Shown: positions 1 to 6,571 of the stretch, in pieces
Numbering within the stretch: position 1 is the first letter of the stretch
Layout: each line of letters starts with the position of its first letter
Assembly (NCBI RefSeq): GCF_003841465.1
Contig: NZ_REFZ01000014.1
Location: forward strand, 1 to 64,000
Source of the DNA: Natrarchaeobius oligotrophus
GTDB taxonomy: Archaea; Halobacteriota; Halobacteria; Halobacteriales; Natrialbaceae
Direction of reading: 5' to 3'
Length of the DNA stretch: 64,000 nucleotides
Notes under the pieces: model-generated
The model's input: only the letters and a program-made list of their open reading frames with translations
Told to the model about the DNA's origin: nothing
The model's database searches: none
Position numbers and translations under genes: made by a program

Positions 1-2
1 AG

Positions 3-200
3 CAGGCCGCGAAAGCTGGCCTGCTTCTTGAATACCTCCCCTCGTACGCACCGGAAATGAACCCACTCGAACAGTGCTGGCGTCAAGTGAACGAGGGACG
101 TGCCAACAAACTCTATCGAACACTCTCCGAACTGAAAGCGTATCTCACGAGTAAACTCCCAACGCTGCACTCACCGAGGATCTATGAGTATCTCTGCTGA
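3..200 (+). CDS. IS630-family transposase, C-terminal end (cut by window start)
   Basis: The last 65 codons of a DDE transposase; the start lies outside the window. The motif APEMNPLEQCW matches the region around the catalytic Glu of IS630/Tc1-type transposases, which typically read P-x-L-N-P-I-E-x-x-W. The following basic helix-rich tail (RANKLYRTLSELKAYL) is also typical of this family. The N-terminal two Asp residues cannot be seen, so whether the element is intact is unknown. A copy of the dispersed intergenic repeat begins right at the stop codon. No clear terminal inverted repeat could be recognised here. Confidence 0.8.
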   Translation, partial: QAAKAGLLLEYLPSYAPEMNPLEQCWRQVNEGRANKLYRTLSELKAYLTSKLPTLHSPRIYEYLC

Positions 201-270
201 TCCCTATCAGTTCCGGCGCACCCGCGACCCGGGCGGCGGGTGCACCGGTACATCGGTCCAGTAATCCGTA
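198..270 (-). repeat. Dispersed intergenic palindromic repeat, copy 1
   Basis: Core reads, on the minus strand, CCGGTGCACCCGCCGCCCGG followed by TCGCGGGTGCGCCGG, an imperfect inverted repeat. About 60 bases are almost identical to the copy near 48450-48520. The repeat abuts the TGA of the transposase remnant. Confidence 0.7.
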
Positions 271-378
271 TGAGAGACGGCCGCCCCGGCCGTCCGTCGA
301 CGTCCGCCACGTCCGTGCGATCGAGATCGGCCCGTCCCTCGTCGTCGCGTCGTCGGCTCTCGATCGCGACGGCGACCG

Positions 379-666
379 TCACTCCACGGTGAACAGGTGC
401 CCCTCCGTGGGTACGTCGAAAAGACCGACTCGCGCGCCAGCGTCGAGCCAGGCGTGGCCGTAGGAAAACGCCGCCAGCGCGTTGACCGGGTCGTCGCTCT
501 CGCGGAAGTGTCTCCCGTCCTCGAGGTACGACGACGCCATCTCGTAACAGTCGGCGGCGGCGGCGGCCATCGGGGTTCCGTCGGGCGGCGCGACCGTCGC
601 CTCCTCGAGCGCGTCCGCGAGTAACTCGCCGTAGCGATCCGTCTTCTCCTCGAGATCCGCAACCAT
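379..666 (-). CDS. DUF357 family protein
   Basis: A 95-residue cytosolic protein of the archaeal DUF357 family, whose function is unknown. The family signature is visible: a CYEMASSYLEDGRHF helix, a DDPVNALAAFSYGHAWLDAG segment and a GLFDV tail. The length fits the family, which is a small helical protein of about 90 residues. It lies convergent to the transposase remnant and divergent from the glutaredoxin-thioredoxin reductase gene at 827. The start is the only ATG that gives the full family N-terminus. No functional prediction is made. Confidence 0.82.
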   Translation of the reverse strand: MVADLEEKTDRYGELLADALEEATVAPPDGTPMAAAAADCYEMASSYLEDGRHFRESDDPVNALAAFSYGHAWLDAGARVGLFDVPTEGHLFTVE

Positions 667-826
667 ACGCCTGCAACGACGGTCGCGGCCGTAAACGCGT
701 CGACCGCGTCCCGGTTCCGCGTGGACGCGAGCGGCCGAGTGGATCCGGTCGCGTCGTCGGTTCCGGCGGGATTCCGCGGAGAACGCAAGCGGTTTAGGCC
801 GCGTTTCCCTACAGACGTACAGACAA

Positions 827-2149
827 ATGAGCGACCAGCCTCGAGTCGAAATCTACACCAAAGCGGAGTGTCCCTACTGCGAGAAGGCGAAGGATCTCTT
901 CGACGGCAAGGGCGTCGAGTACGAGACCTACAACGTCACCGACGACGACGAACTGTTCGAGGAGATGGTCGAGCGCGCCGGCGGACGCAAGACCGCACCC
1001 GAGGTGTTCATCGACGACGAACTGATCGGCGGCTGGGACGACACCAGCGCGCTCGAGGAGACGGGCGAACTCGACGAGAAGCTCGGCATCGCGAACGATG
1101 ACTCCGCCGACACGGTCGAGCATCGGAAACTCCTCATCGCCGGCACCGGCATCGCCGGTCTGACCGCGGCGATCTACGCCGGCCGAGCGAACAACGAACC
1201 GCTGGTCATCGAGGGAGACGAACCCGGCGGCCAGCTGACGCTGACGACCGACGTGGCGAACTACCCCGGCTTCCCCGAGGGGATCGGCGGTCCGGAGCTC
1301 GTCAACGACATGAAAGAGCAGGCGCGCCGCTTCGGTGCCGACCTGATCAACGGCATCGTCGACTCGGTCGACGCCTCGAGCCGGCCGTTTCGCGTCGAAC
1401 TCACCAACGGCGACGTCTACACCGCCGACGCGATCATCGCGGCGTCGGGAGCCAGCGCCCGCACGCTCGGCGTCCCCGGCGAGGACGAACTCATGGGCTA
1501 CGGGCTGTCGACGTGTGCGACCTGCGACGGCGCGTTCTTCCGCGACGAGGACATGCTCGTCGTCGGCGGCGGCGACGCCGCGATGGAGGAGGCGACGTTT
1601 CTCACGAAGTTCGCCGACACCGTCTACATCGCCCACCGCCGCGAGGAGTTCCGCGCCGAGGACTACTGGGTCGACCGCGTCCACGAGAAAGTCGAGGACG
1701 GCGAGATCGAGATCATGAAAAACACCGAGCTGATCGAGATCCACGGCTCCCAGGCGGACGGCATCGACCGCGTCACGCTCGTCCACAACGAGCAGGGCCA
1801 CCCCACCGACCGACTCGAGGACCCCGAAACCGAGGAGTTCGACTTCGACGTCGGCGCGGTCTTCTTCGCCATCGGCCACACCCCCAATACCGCGTACCTC
1901 GAGGGCACCGGCGTCGAGATGGACGACGAGGGCTACCTCCGAACCCGGGGCGGCGACGGCGGCGGCCAGACCGAGACCGACGTTCCCGGCATCTTCGGCG
2001 CGGGCGACGTCGTCGACTACCACTACCAGCAGGCGGTGACCGCCGCCGGCATGGGCTCGAAAGCCGCGCTCGACGCCGACGAGTACCTGGACGACCTCGA
2101 GCGCGCCGACTCGAGCGGCGAGACCGAAGTCGCCGCGGCCGACGACTGA
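827..2149 (+). CDS. Glutaredoxin-thioredoxin reductase fusion (FAD/NAD(P)-disulfide oxidoreductase)
   Basis: A 440-residue two-domain redox enzyme. Residues about 5-88 are a glutaredoxin fold with active site CPYC and the conserved TAPEVFID cis-Pro segment. Residues about 103-420 are a thioredoxin-reductase-like flavoprotein: an FAD-binding IAGTGIAGLTAA loop, GGQL, the redox CATC pair in the NADPH domain, the nucleotide-binding VVGGGDAAMEEA loop and a C-terminal GAGDV motif. The arrangement suggests direct transfer from NADPH through FAD and CATC to the attached CPYC domain. Haloarchaea use gamma-glutamylcysteine rather than glutathione, so the natural partner is open. The start follows a TATA-like element near 789-796, giving an almost leaderless mRNA. 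An RNA hairpin at 2222-2237 follows the gene. Confidence 0.9.
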   Translation: MSDQPRVEIYTKAECPYCEKAKDLFDGKGVEYETYNVTDDDELFEEMVERAGGRKTAPEVFIDDELIGGWDDTSALEETGELDEKLGIANDDSADTVEHRKLLIAGTGIAGLTAAIYAGRANNEPLVIEGDEPGGQLTLTTDVANYPGFPEGIGGPELVNDMKEQARRFGADLINGIVDSVDASSRPFRVELTNGDVYTADAIIAASGASARTLGVPGEDELMGYGLSTCATCDGAFFRDEDMLVVGGGDAAMEEATFLTKFADTVYIAHRREEFRAEDYWVDRVHEKVEDGEIEIMKNTELIEIHGSQADGIDRVTLVHNEQGHPTDRLEDPETEEFDFDVGAVFFAIGHTPNTAYLEGTGVEMDDEGYLRTRGGDGGGQTETDVPGIFGAGDVVDYHYQQAVTAAGMGSKAALDADEYLDDLERADSSGETEVAAADD

Positions 2150-2221
2150 GTTTCGGCCGATTTGTGGACCGCTCGAGGTCCGTTTTTGGCTCGGCGCTCG
2201 AGAACTGTTCTTCGGTCAGCG

Positions 2222-2237
2222 CGCGAGAAAGCTCGCG
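2222..2237 (+). terminator. Small hairpin after the Grx-TrxR gene
   Basis: CGCGAG, loop AAAG, CTCGCG form a six-pair stem about 70 bases after the stop. No strong T-run follows, so a terminator role is tentative. Confidence 0.3.
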
Positions 2238-2244
2238 GATGGAT

Positions 2245-2330
2245 TGATACTGCTGTACGTCAGTGCCGGTACAATCGCGAGACATCTGCGGTTGCACCGG
2301 AAAATCGGTACAACGGCCCGTCTCAGCCGT
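2245..2330 (+). repeat. Dispersed intergenic palindromic repeat, copy 2
   Basis: Begins TGATACTGCTG and holds CCGGTACAATCGCGAG facing TGCGGTTGCACCGG, the same arms as the other copies. It lies between the Grx-TrxR gene and the small zinc-finger gene. Confidence 0.6.
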
Positions 2331-2535
2331 CGCGACCGATCCTCGACGTGAATCCGGCCGGCGGTTTCCCCAGGACGGCCGGCGAGACGCGACAGCCACA
2401 GGGCATCGCCGTCGCCTCGAGCGGACCGAGCACGGAGACGATCGTCACGCCCTCGCCGCAGGACGGACACGGCGGCAGCGTCGGTTCGCGGCGCTCGTCG
2501 CTCGCCAGCGACGCGGTGCGATCCGCGTTAGGCAC
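2323..2535 (-). CDS. Small CPxCG-type zinc-finger protein
   Basis: A 70-residue protein with two Cys clusters, CPSCGEG and MPCGC, separated by about 20 residues. This is the layout of the many one-domain zinc-finger proteins of haloarchaea. Zinc binding is inferred from the Cys spacing; the role (protein or nucleic-acid binding) is unknown. The flanking codons have haloarchaeal base use. It is convergent with the Grx-TrxR gene and its end overlaps the edge of a dispersed repeat copy. The reading is supported by the Cys pattern, but no partner gene is adjacent. Confidence 0.6.
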   Translation of the reverse strand: MPNADRTASLASDERREPTLPPCPSCGEGVTIVSVLGPLEATAMPCGCRVSPAVLGKPPAGFTSRIGRDG

Positions 2536-2674
2536 TGTCGCCTCCCGCGAGGTCGCTCGCTCGAGTCTTCCGGTCGATCAATACGCGTGGTACCCGGACG
2601 CGCGCCTCGAGTTCCGGTGGCCCGCTCGAGGCGGTCGCTGGTCGCTGCGGGCGATTCGGCGGTCGTGCGGGACG

Positions 2675-2681
2675 TTTATAT
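2675..2681 (+). promoter_or_regulatory. TATA box of an orphan transcript
   Basis: TTTATAT lies 22-28 bases before the ATG at 2703, the normal archaeal TATA-to-start distance. No conventional gene follows on this strand. Confidence 0.5.
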
Positions 2682-2702
2682 CCCGCCAGAATATACGTAA
2701 TC

Positions 2703-2795
2703 ATGCTCCTAACCCTCTCGGGTTGGAAGCCGCGTCTCGGGTGGTCCTAGCACCCGGGGCTTTCTGCGTAGCCCCACTGGAGGGCGACTTCCACT
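2703..2795 (+). ncRNA. Candidate structured RNA or leader with 15-codon mini-ORF
   Basis: Four short hairpins follow each other: CCTAACCC/GGGTTGG (2708-2726), CGGGTG/CACCCG (2738-2756), GGGCT/AGCCC (2757-2774) and TGGAG/TTCCA (2778-2793). The last arm can instead pair TGGAAG at 2724-2729 with CTTCCA at 2788-2793, which would break hairpins 1 and 4. The segment also opens with a mini-ORF, MLLTLSGWKPRLGWS, that ends at 2750 and has two Trp codons. Mutually exclusive pairings recall attenuators, but no + strand gene follows. I do not recognise a known RNA family here. Confidence 0.4.
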
Positions 2796-2799
2796 CTGA

Positions 2800-3087
2800 T
2801 TGTAGACGTTTAGTGACTTATATCTATTGGAAAACTCGTGAAACGACCGTCGGTTTACGGGTTCGATTCGGACGAAAGCGAACGCAGACCACGTCAGCCG
2901 GCAGTTTGGCTTTCCGGGTTACGATCACCGATCGCTCGAGGATACACGGTCGCAGCAACAATTGCTCGAGAACGAACGCGAACCGATCGGCGGTCGGTAA
3001 TCGCTTGAGGAGTACTCCGAATCGCTCTCTTGAGCGAACCGACGCCCGTCGGACGAGCGAAGCGCTGTCGCTGTCCGGTGTAGCGTC
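2800..3087. other. Gene-free stretch between orphan RNA and S-layer terminator
   Basis: No credible gene, tRNA or repeat was seen. A short AT-rich patch (TTAGTGACTTATATCTATTGG region near 2811-2830) could hold another promoter. The rest is ordinary-composition intergenic DNA. Confidence 0.5.
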
Positions 3088-3127
3088 CGAAAAATGAAGG
3101 AAATGTCGCGAAGCCGGCGTGAGCCGG
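3088..3127 (-). terminator. S-layer gene 1 terminator hairpin and T-run
   Basis: CCGGC GTGA GCCGG forms a five-pair stem at 3114-3127, just after the stop codon. On the minus strand it is followed by a T-rich stretch at 3088-3096. The same arrangement follows S-layer genes 2 and 3. Confidence 0.75.
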
Positions 3128-3137
3128 TGGTTAGTAG

Positions 3138-5729
3138 TTAGTTCTGACGGCGGAGCGCGAGCATCGCGGCGGCGAGCAGCGCGACGAGTGCGACTGCGAC
3201 GCCGAAGCCGGGCACGTCGTCGCCCTCTGCGGTGTCGTCAGTCGTGTCGTCGGTCGTGTCGTCGGTCGGCTCTGCTGGCTCGTCGTCGGTCTCCTCAGGC
3301 TCGTCGTCGGTCTCCTCAGGCTCGTCGTCGGTCTCCTCAGGCTCGTCGTCAGTCTCCTCGGGCTCGTCGTCGGTTTCGAGCTCGTCGACGAAGAGCGCGT
3401 CGGCGGAGTCGATCGTGCTTCCACTGATGCGGAAGTCGAGTTCGCCCTCGTCGCCTTCGCTACGGTCGCTCAGGTCGACGGATTCGCTCTCGAAGGTTCC
3501 GTCCGAGTCGATCTCGGTGTCGTCGAGCGTGTGCAGGAAGCTCGGCGTGTCGCCCGCGTTCGTGATGCGGACGCTGGCGTCCGAGCCGGGTGCGACGTTC
3601 GTCTCACCGGTGACGACGAATTCGTCATCGGCCTCGAGCTGGACGTTGTCGTCCTCGTCGAGGTTGTCGAACGTCACGGCGGGGTCGACGATCGTGAACT
3701 CGGTGCTCACGGACTGGTCCGAGTCAGCCTGGAAGTACGGGTACGCATCGTGGTAGACACCGTCGAACGGTCCGCCACCAGTCTGGTACTCGTAGCGTTC
3801 GTCGTCGTGGGTCTCGTACTCGAGCTCAGCGGTGAAGTCCATACCATCCTCGATGGAGCGATCGAACGCGTCGCTGGAGCTCGTGTCGACGATGACGTAG
3901 AGTTCACCAGCGTCGTTGTCGACGAGGATGAAGACATCGTCTTCGTCAGCGCCGAGGTTCAGCGAGGTTGGGTCCTGGTTACCCGTGGCGTCGTCAGCCT
4001 CGACCTCGAAGTTGATACCTTCGTGGTTGTCGGTGATCAGGTCGTCGAGGGTGCCGGCTTCGAAGCCATCATCGAGGGAGTCCCATCCGTCGCTGTCGTG
4101 GTAGGCCAGTGCGCCGTAGAGACCGGTCGCTTCGGCCTTGATAACGAGTCGGTCTTCTTCAGCGACGTCGGTTCGTTCCGTGACGATGTCAGCGACTTCG
4201 TCGAGTTCGTCGTCCTCGTCTGCGTCGTCACCTGGTGCGACCCACGTGCTGATGGAGTCAACACCTGGCGTCGTCAGGTCGAGCGTGGCGAGATCAAGTT
4301 CCTCGTCGAGTTCGGACTCGCCGTCGCCGTCAACGATGAAGTCGCCGTTACCGTTGGCGGCGACGTCGTAGTCGGTCGCCTGCAGCGGTCGAGTCAGCTG
4401 GTAATCGGTACCTGCTCGGTAGTCGGATGCGTCTTCGGAGATCAGACCGAGTTCGTCGAGGTAGTCGGCGAAGTCACTCTGGTCGCCGAGCTGGTCACCG
4501 ACTTCCTCGTCGTGGAAGACGGCACCGGTCGAACCAACACCGTCGTGGACTTCGCTCGTGAGTTCGTCGTCCCCGTCGTAGTAGACGTCCTCGGTGTCAG
4601 CGTCGTGGGCACCGAGCGTACGGGTGTTGACCTTGAAGCTCACTTCGCCTTCGTCGTCGTCGTCTTCGACGTGCACGACGTCGACGAAGCCAGCGTCTTC
4701 GTCACCGATCTGGATCCACGTCTCGTCGGTGTCCTCGAGTTCGACCGTGAACTCGACGATGTCACCGGCGGTCTGCGTGTAGACGCTCTGGTCGAATTCA
4801 CCGTCGACGTCCTCCTCGACGACCTCGATCGATGCAGAGTCTTCAGCCGTCGTGTCGACGACGTCGAAGTCGAATTCGTACTCGTCAGCGTCAACGCCGT
4901 GGAAGTCGACTTCCTCTTCTCGGTCGTTGATGTTGCTGAGGACGATCAGCTCGTCGTAGTCGTCCTCGCTGTCGTCATACAGCGACGCGTTGAACGCACC
5001 GAAGCCATAGTGTTCGTATCCCGAATGGGTTGGCTCGTGATCCTCGTCGATGGTGGATGCGTCAGTATTACTCTGGTTGCGAATTTCGTCGTAGAGATCG
5101 TCAGCGTGATCGACGTGGTCGATGTCGTCCAGCGTGCTCTGGTCGACGCTGTCGTTGTCGACGAAGATGTTGAACAGCTCCTCGTCGTCGAGGTCACCGT
5201 CGGCACCGACGATCACCGAGTAGGAGCCCCGGTTCGAGTCGATGTCGAGGTCGGTGGTGCTGCTGTCACCGTCGTTGACCTGGTCGTCGTCGAATTCAAC
5301 GTCGAGATCCTGCGAGGTGATCTCGAAGTAGGCGTCGCTCGCGTTACCGAGTTCAGCCGTACCATCGTCGAATTCAATGGCCTGGTTACGGTCGTCGGCG
5401 AGCGTGACAACGTAGTCACCCGCTTCCAGATCGTCGGTTTCGACGACAGCGTGACCGCCATCAAGCGAGAACTCGTCCTGGAGGCCGCCGATGTCGTCGT
5501 CACCAGCGTCGTACGAACGGATCTGGAGTTCCTCATCGTCAGCTGGCGGGTTGTCTGCGTCAGTAATGTTCAGTTCCTGTCCTTGCCAGTAAGTCGATCC
5601 CGAATCGAGATCGTCGTCAGTCGCCGCTGCGCCGCCGGCAAATGCGGCGGACATGGCAACTACTGAAAGGACCATGATCGCGGCCAGGAACACTGCGCGT
5701 CCCTTTTCGCGATATGAATTTTCGCTCAT
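3138..5729 (-). CDS. csg: S-layer (cell surface) glycoprotein, paralog 1
   Basis: An 863-residue major cell-surface glycoprotein forming the haloarchaeal S-layer outside the membrane. It has a Sec signal peptide of the haloarchaeal surface-glycoprotein type (residues about 8-36, core VFLAAIMVLSVVAM), then the conserved SGSTYWQGQELNIT mature start. A long acidic ectodomain follows, with the YTQTAGDIVEFTVELEDT segment common to these proteins. N-glycosylation sequons are visible (LNIT, GNAS, NQS, FNAS). A membrane-proximal spacer repeats ETDDEPE and then turns Thr-rich, a likely O-glycan site. The C-terminus is a PGF-CTERM signal: PGF near 840, hydrophobic stretch, RRQN, normally processed by archaeosortase A. 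It resembles paralog 3 more than paralog 2 in the central domain. It has its own promoter and terminator. Confidence 0.93.
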   Translation of the reverse strand: MSENSYREKGRAVFLAAIMVLSVVAMSAAFAGGAAATDDDLDSGSTYWQGQELNITDADNPPADDEELQIRSYDAGDDDIGGLQDEFSLDGGHAVVETDDLEAGDYVVTLADDRNQAIEFDDGTAELGNASDAYFEITSQDLDVEFDDDQVNDGDSSTTDLDIDSNRGSYSVIVGADGDLDDEELFNIFVDNDSVDQSTLDDIDHVDHADDLYDEIRNQSNTDASTIDEDHEPTHSGYEHYGFGAFNASLYDDSEDDYDELIVLSNINDREEEVDFHGVDADEYEFDFDVVDTTAEDSASIEVVEEDVDGEFDQSVYTQTAGDIVEFTVELEDTDETWIQIGDEDAGFVDVVHVEDDDDEGEVSFKVNTRTLGAHDADTEDVYYDGDDELTSEVHDGVGSTGAVFHDEEVGDQLGDQSDFADYLDELGLISEDASDYRAGTDYQLTRPLQATDYDVAANGNGDFIVDGDGESELDEELDLATLDLTTPGVDSISTWVAPGDDADEDDELDEVADIVTERTDVAEEDRLVIKAEATGLYGALAYHDSDGWDSLDDGFEAGTLDDLITDNHEGINFEVEADDATGNQDPTSLNLGADEDDVFILVDNDAGELYVIVDTSSSDAFDRSIEDGMDFTAELEYETHDDERYEYQTGGGPFDGVYHDAYPYFQADSDQSVSTEFTIVDPAVTFDNLDEDDNVQLEADDEFVVTGETNVAPGSDASVRITNAGDTPSFLHTLDDTEIDSDGTFESESVDLSDRSEGDEGELDFRISGSTIDSADALFVDELETDDEPEETDDEPEETDDEPEETDDEPEETDDEPAEPTDDTTDDTTDDTAEGDDVPGFGVAVALVALLAAAMLALRRQN
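3265..3385 (-). repeat. 21-bp tandem repeat encoding ETDDEPE spacer
   Basis: Units of 21 bases (GTCGTCGGTCTCCTCAGGCT type) repeat about five times in the spacer of S-layer gene 1. Paralogs 2 and 3 carry different acidic spacers here, so this repeat is recent and specific to this copy. Confidence 0.8.
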
Positions 5730-5763
5730 GTATTATCTTGTTATGGTTTGTGTTTCGTGTTAG

Positions 5764-5775
5764 TTTGCGTGCGAT
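5764..5775 (-). promoter_or_regulatory. Conserved leader box, S-layer gene 1
   Basis: TTTGCGTGCGAT (plus-strand reading) occurs 30-40 bases before the ATG in all three S-layer leaders, in otherwise diverged sequence. It may be an RNA stability or translation element. Confidence 0.5.
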
Positions 5776-5828
5776 CGTGGAGGCGACCATCAGCCTTCCG
5801 TCGACAACTCGTCTCGTTCCAACGTGGC

Positions 5829-5875
5829 CACCCGGATAGGGGTACTCGAGGTGTCTTTCAAGCTGCGGTATAAGT
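5829..5875 (-). promoter_or_regulatory. S-layer gene 1 promoter and start-site box
   Basis: On the minus strand the TATA element CTTATACC (5867-5875) is followed 25 bases later by TACCCCTATCCGGGTG (5829-5844). The same box sits at the expected transcription start of all three paralogs. It predicts a leader of about 114 bases, unusual in haloarchaea where most mRNAs are leaderless. Confidence 0.65.
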
Positions 5876-5879
5876 CTTG

Positions 5880-6520
5880 TGTTATTATGGATTTTCATAG
5901 ATATGTCGTAAATTACCGATAGGCGGCCTTAATCGGACGTGTAAGCCATAATTGAATCGTTCACAAGGCATTATATGACATGTGTGTATACCTGAATCAG
6001 ATTACAATAGGTAAATTATAATCGGATGCAGGCCAAAATATTTCTCCTGAAATCCGATATTAGTGTATTGAGAGCATCTCTAGACGAAATAGAACGTCGC
6101 GCGACCACAGTAATGAAGAGTAACTATTTTGAATTTCATTTAATCCTAATTCACGTGAAGTTAGTGAGGTCGACGGAGCGATCAGACAGCGACCGCCGAA
6201 CGTACTCGCTACACTCGAGCACCAGAGCGCCACCCTGGACCTCGGAACGCCAAAAACTGATCCCGTCGTGCTGGAACGTCCCTTCTGATCGACTCCGTCG
6301 GCCGCCCGCCGGGCGAACGCAATCAGACACCCAACGATGTTACACACAGCATCGGGCTCGAGGAGACCACGGGAACCGTCACACTCCACACCTCGGGTCA
6401 GGCCCCGATCACCACCGTGACCGACTCGAGTTCCGACGGGAGACGACCGACCGATCCGAACGGGAGCCGGCGCTCGCGGGCGCACACTCGATACCAGTGC
6501 AGCCGCTCTCGAGTGCAGGT
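5880..6520. other. Intergenic region upstream of S-layer gene 1
   Basis: Bases about 5880-6170 are strikingly AT-rich for this genome and probably belong to the strong promoter's upstream region. Bases 6190-6500 return to high GC. Short protein-like stretches occur there in shifting frames (for example around 6360-6430), but with no start, family match or consistent frame. I see no intact gene. Confidence 0.5.
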
Positions 6521-6561
6521 CCCGAAAAATGAAGGTGTGTCGTCGGGCCGGCGTGAGCCGG
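6521..6561 (-). terminator. S-layer gene 2 terminator hairpin and T-run
   Basis: CCGGC GTGA GCCGG at 6548-6561 with a T-run (plus-strand AAAAA, 6525-6529) beyond it, the same design as after gene 1. Confidence 0.75.
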
Positions 6562-6571
6562 TGGTTAGCGT

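Noticed and set aside
2703-2750. Classical trp-operon leader
   Set aside because: Two Trp codons in a mini-ORF fit, but no Trp or other biosynthetic gene follows on that strand.
2859-2871. T-loop-like GGTTCGATTCG suggesting a tRNA
   Set aside because: No acceptor, D or anticodon stems can be drawn around it.
2162-3097. 311-codon frame across the orphan RNA region
   Set aside because: Basic, Arg/Ser-rich product unlike haloarchaeal proteins, running across a dispersed repeat and the orphan TATA element; no motif.
3531-5666. Very long open frame antisense to S-layer gene 1 (similar ones at 6575-8749 and 10063-12570)
   Set aside because: GAC/GAG-rich coding sequence gives GTC/CTC-rich, stop-free complements. 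The translated products are Val-rich without start context, signal or motif, and the S-layer genes on the other strand are certain.
6026-6532. 168-codon frame, and short protein-like patches near 6220-6430
   Set aside because: The patches switch frame and have no start, stop or family match. A gene remnant is possible but cannot be supported.
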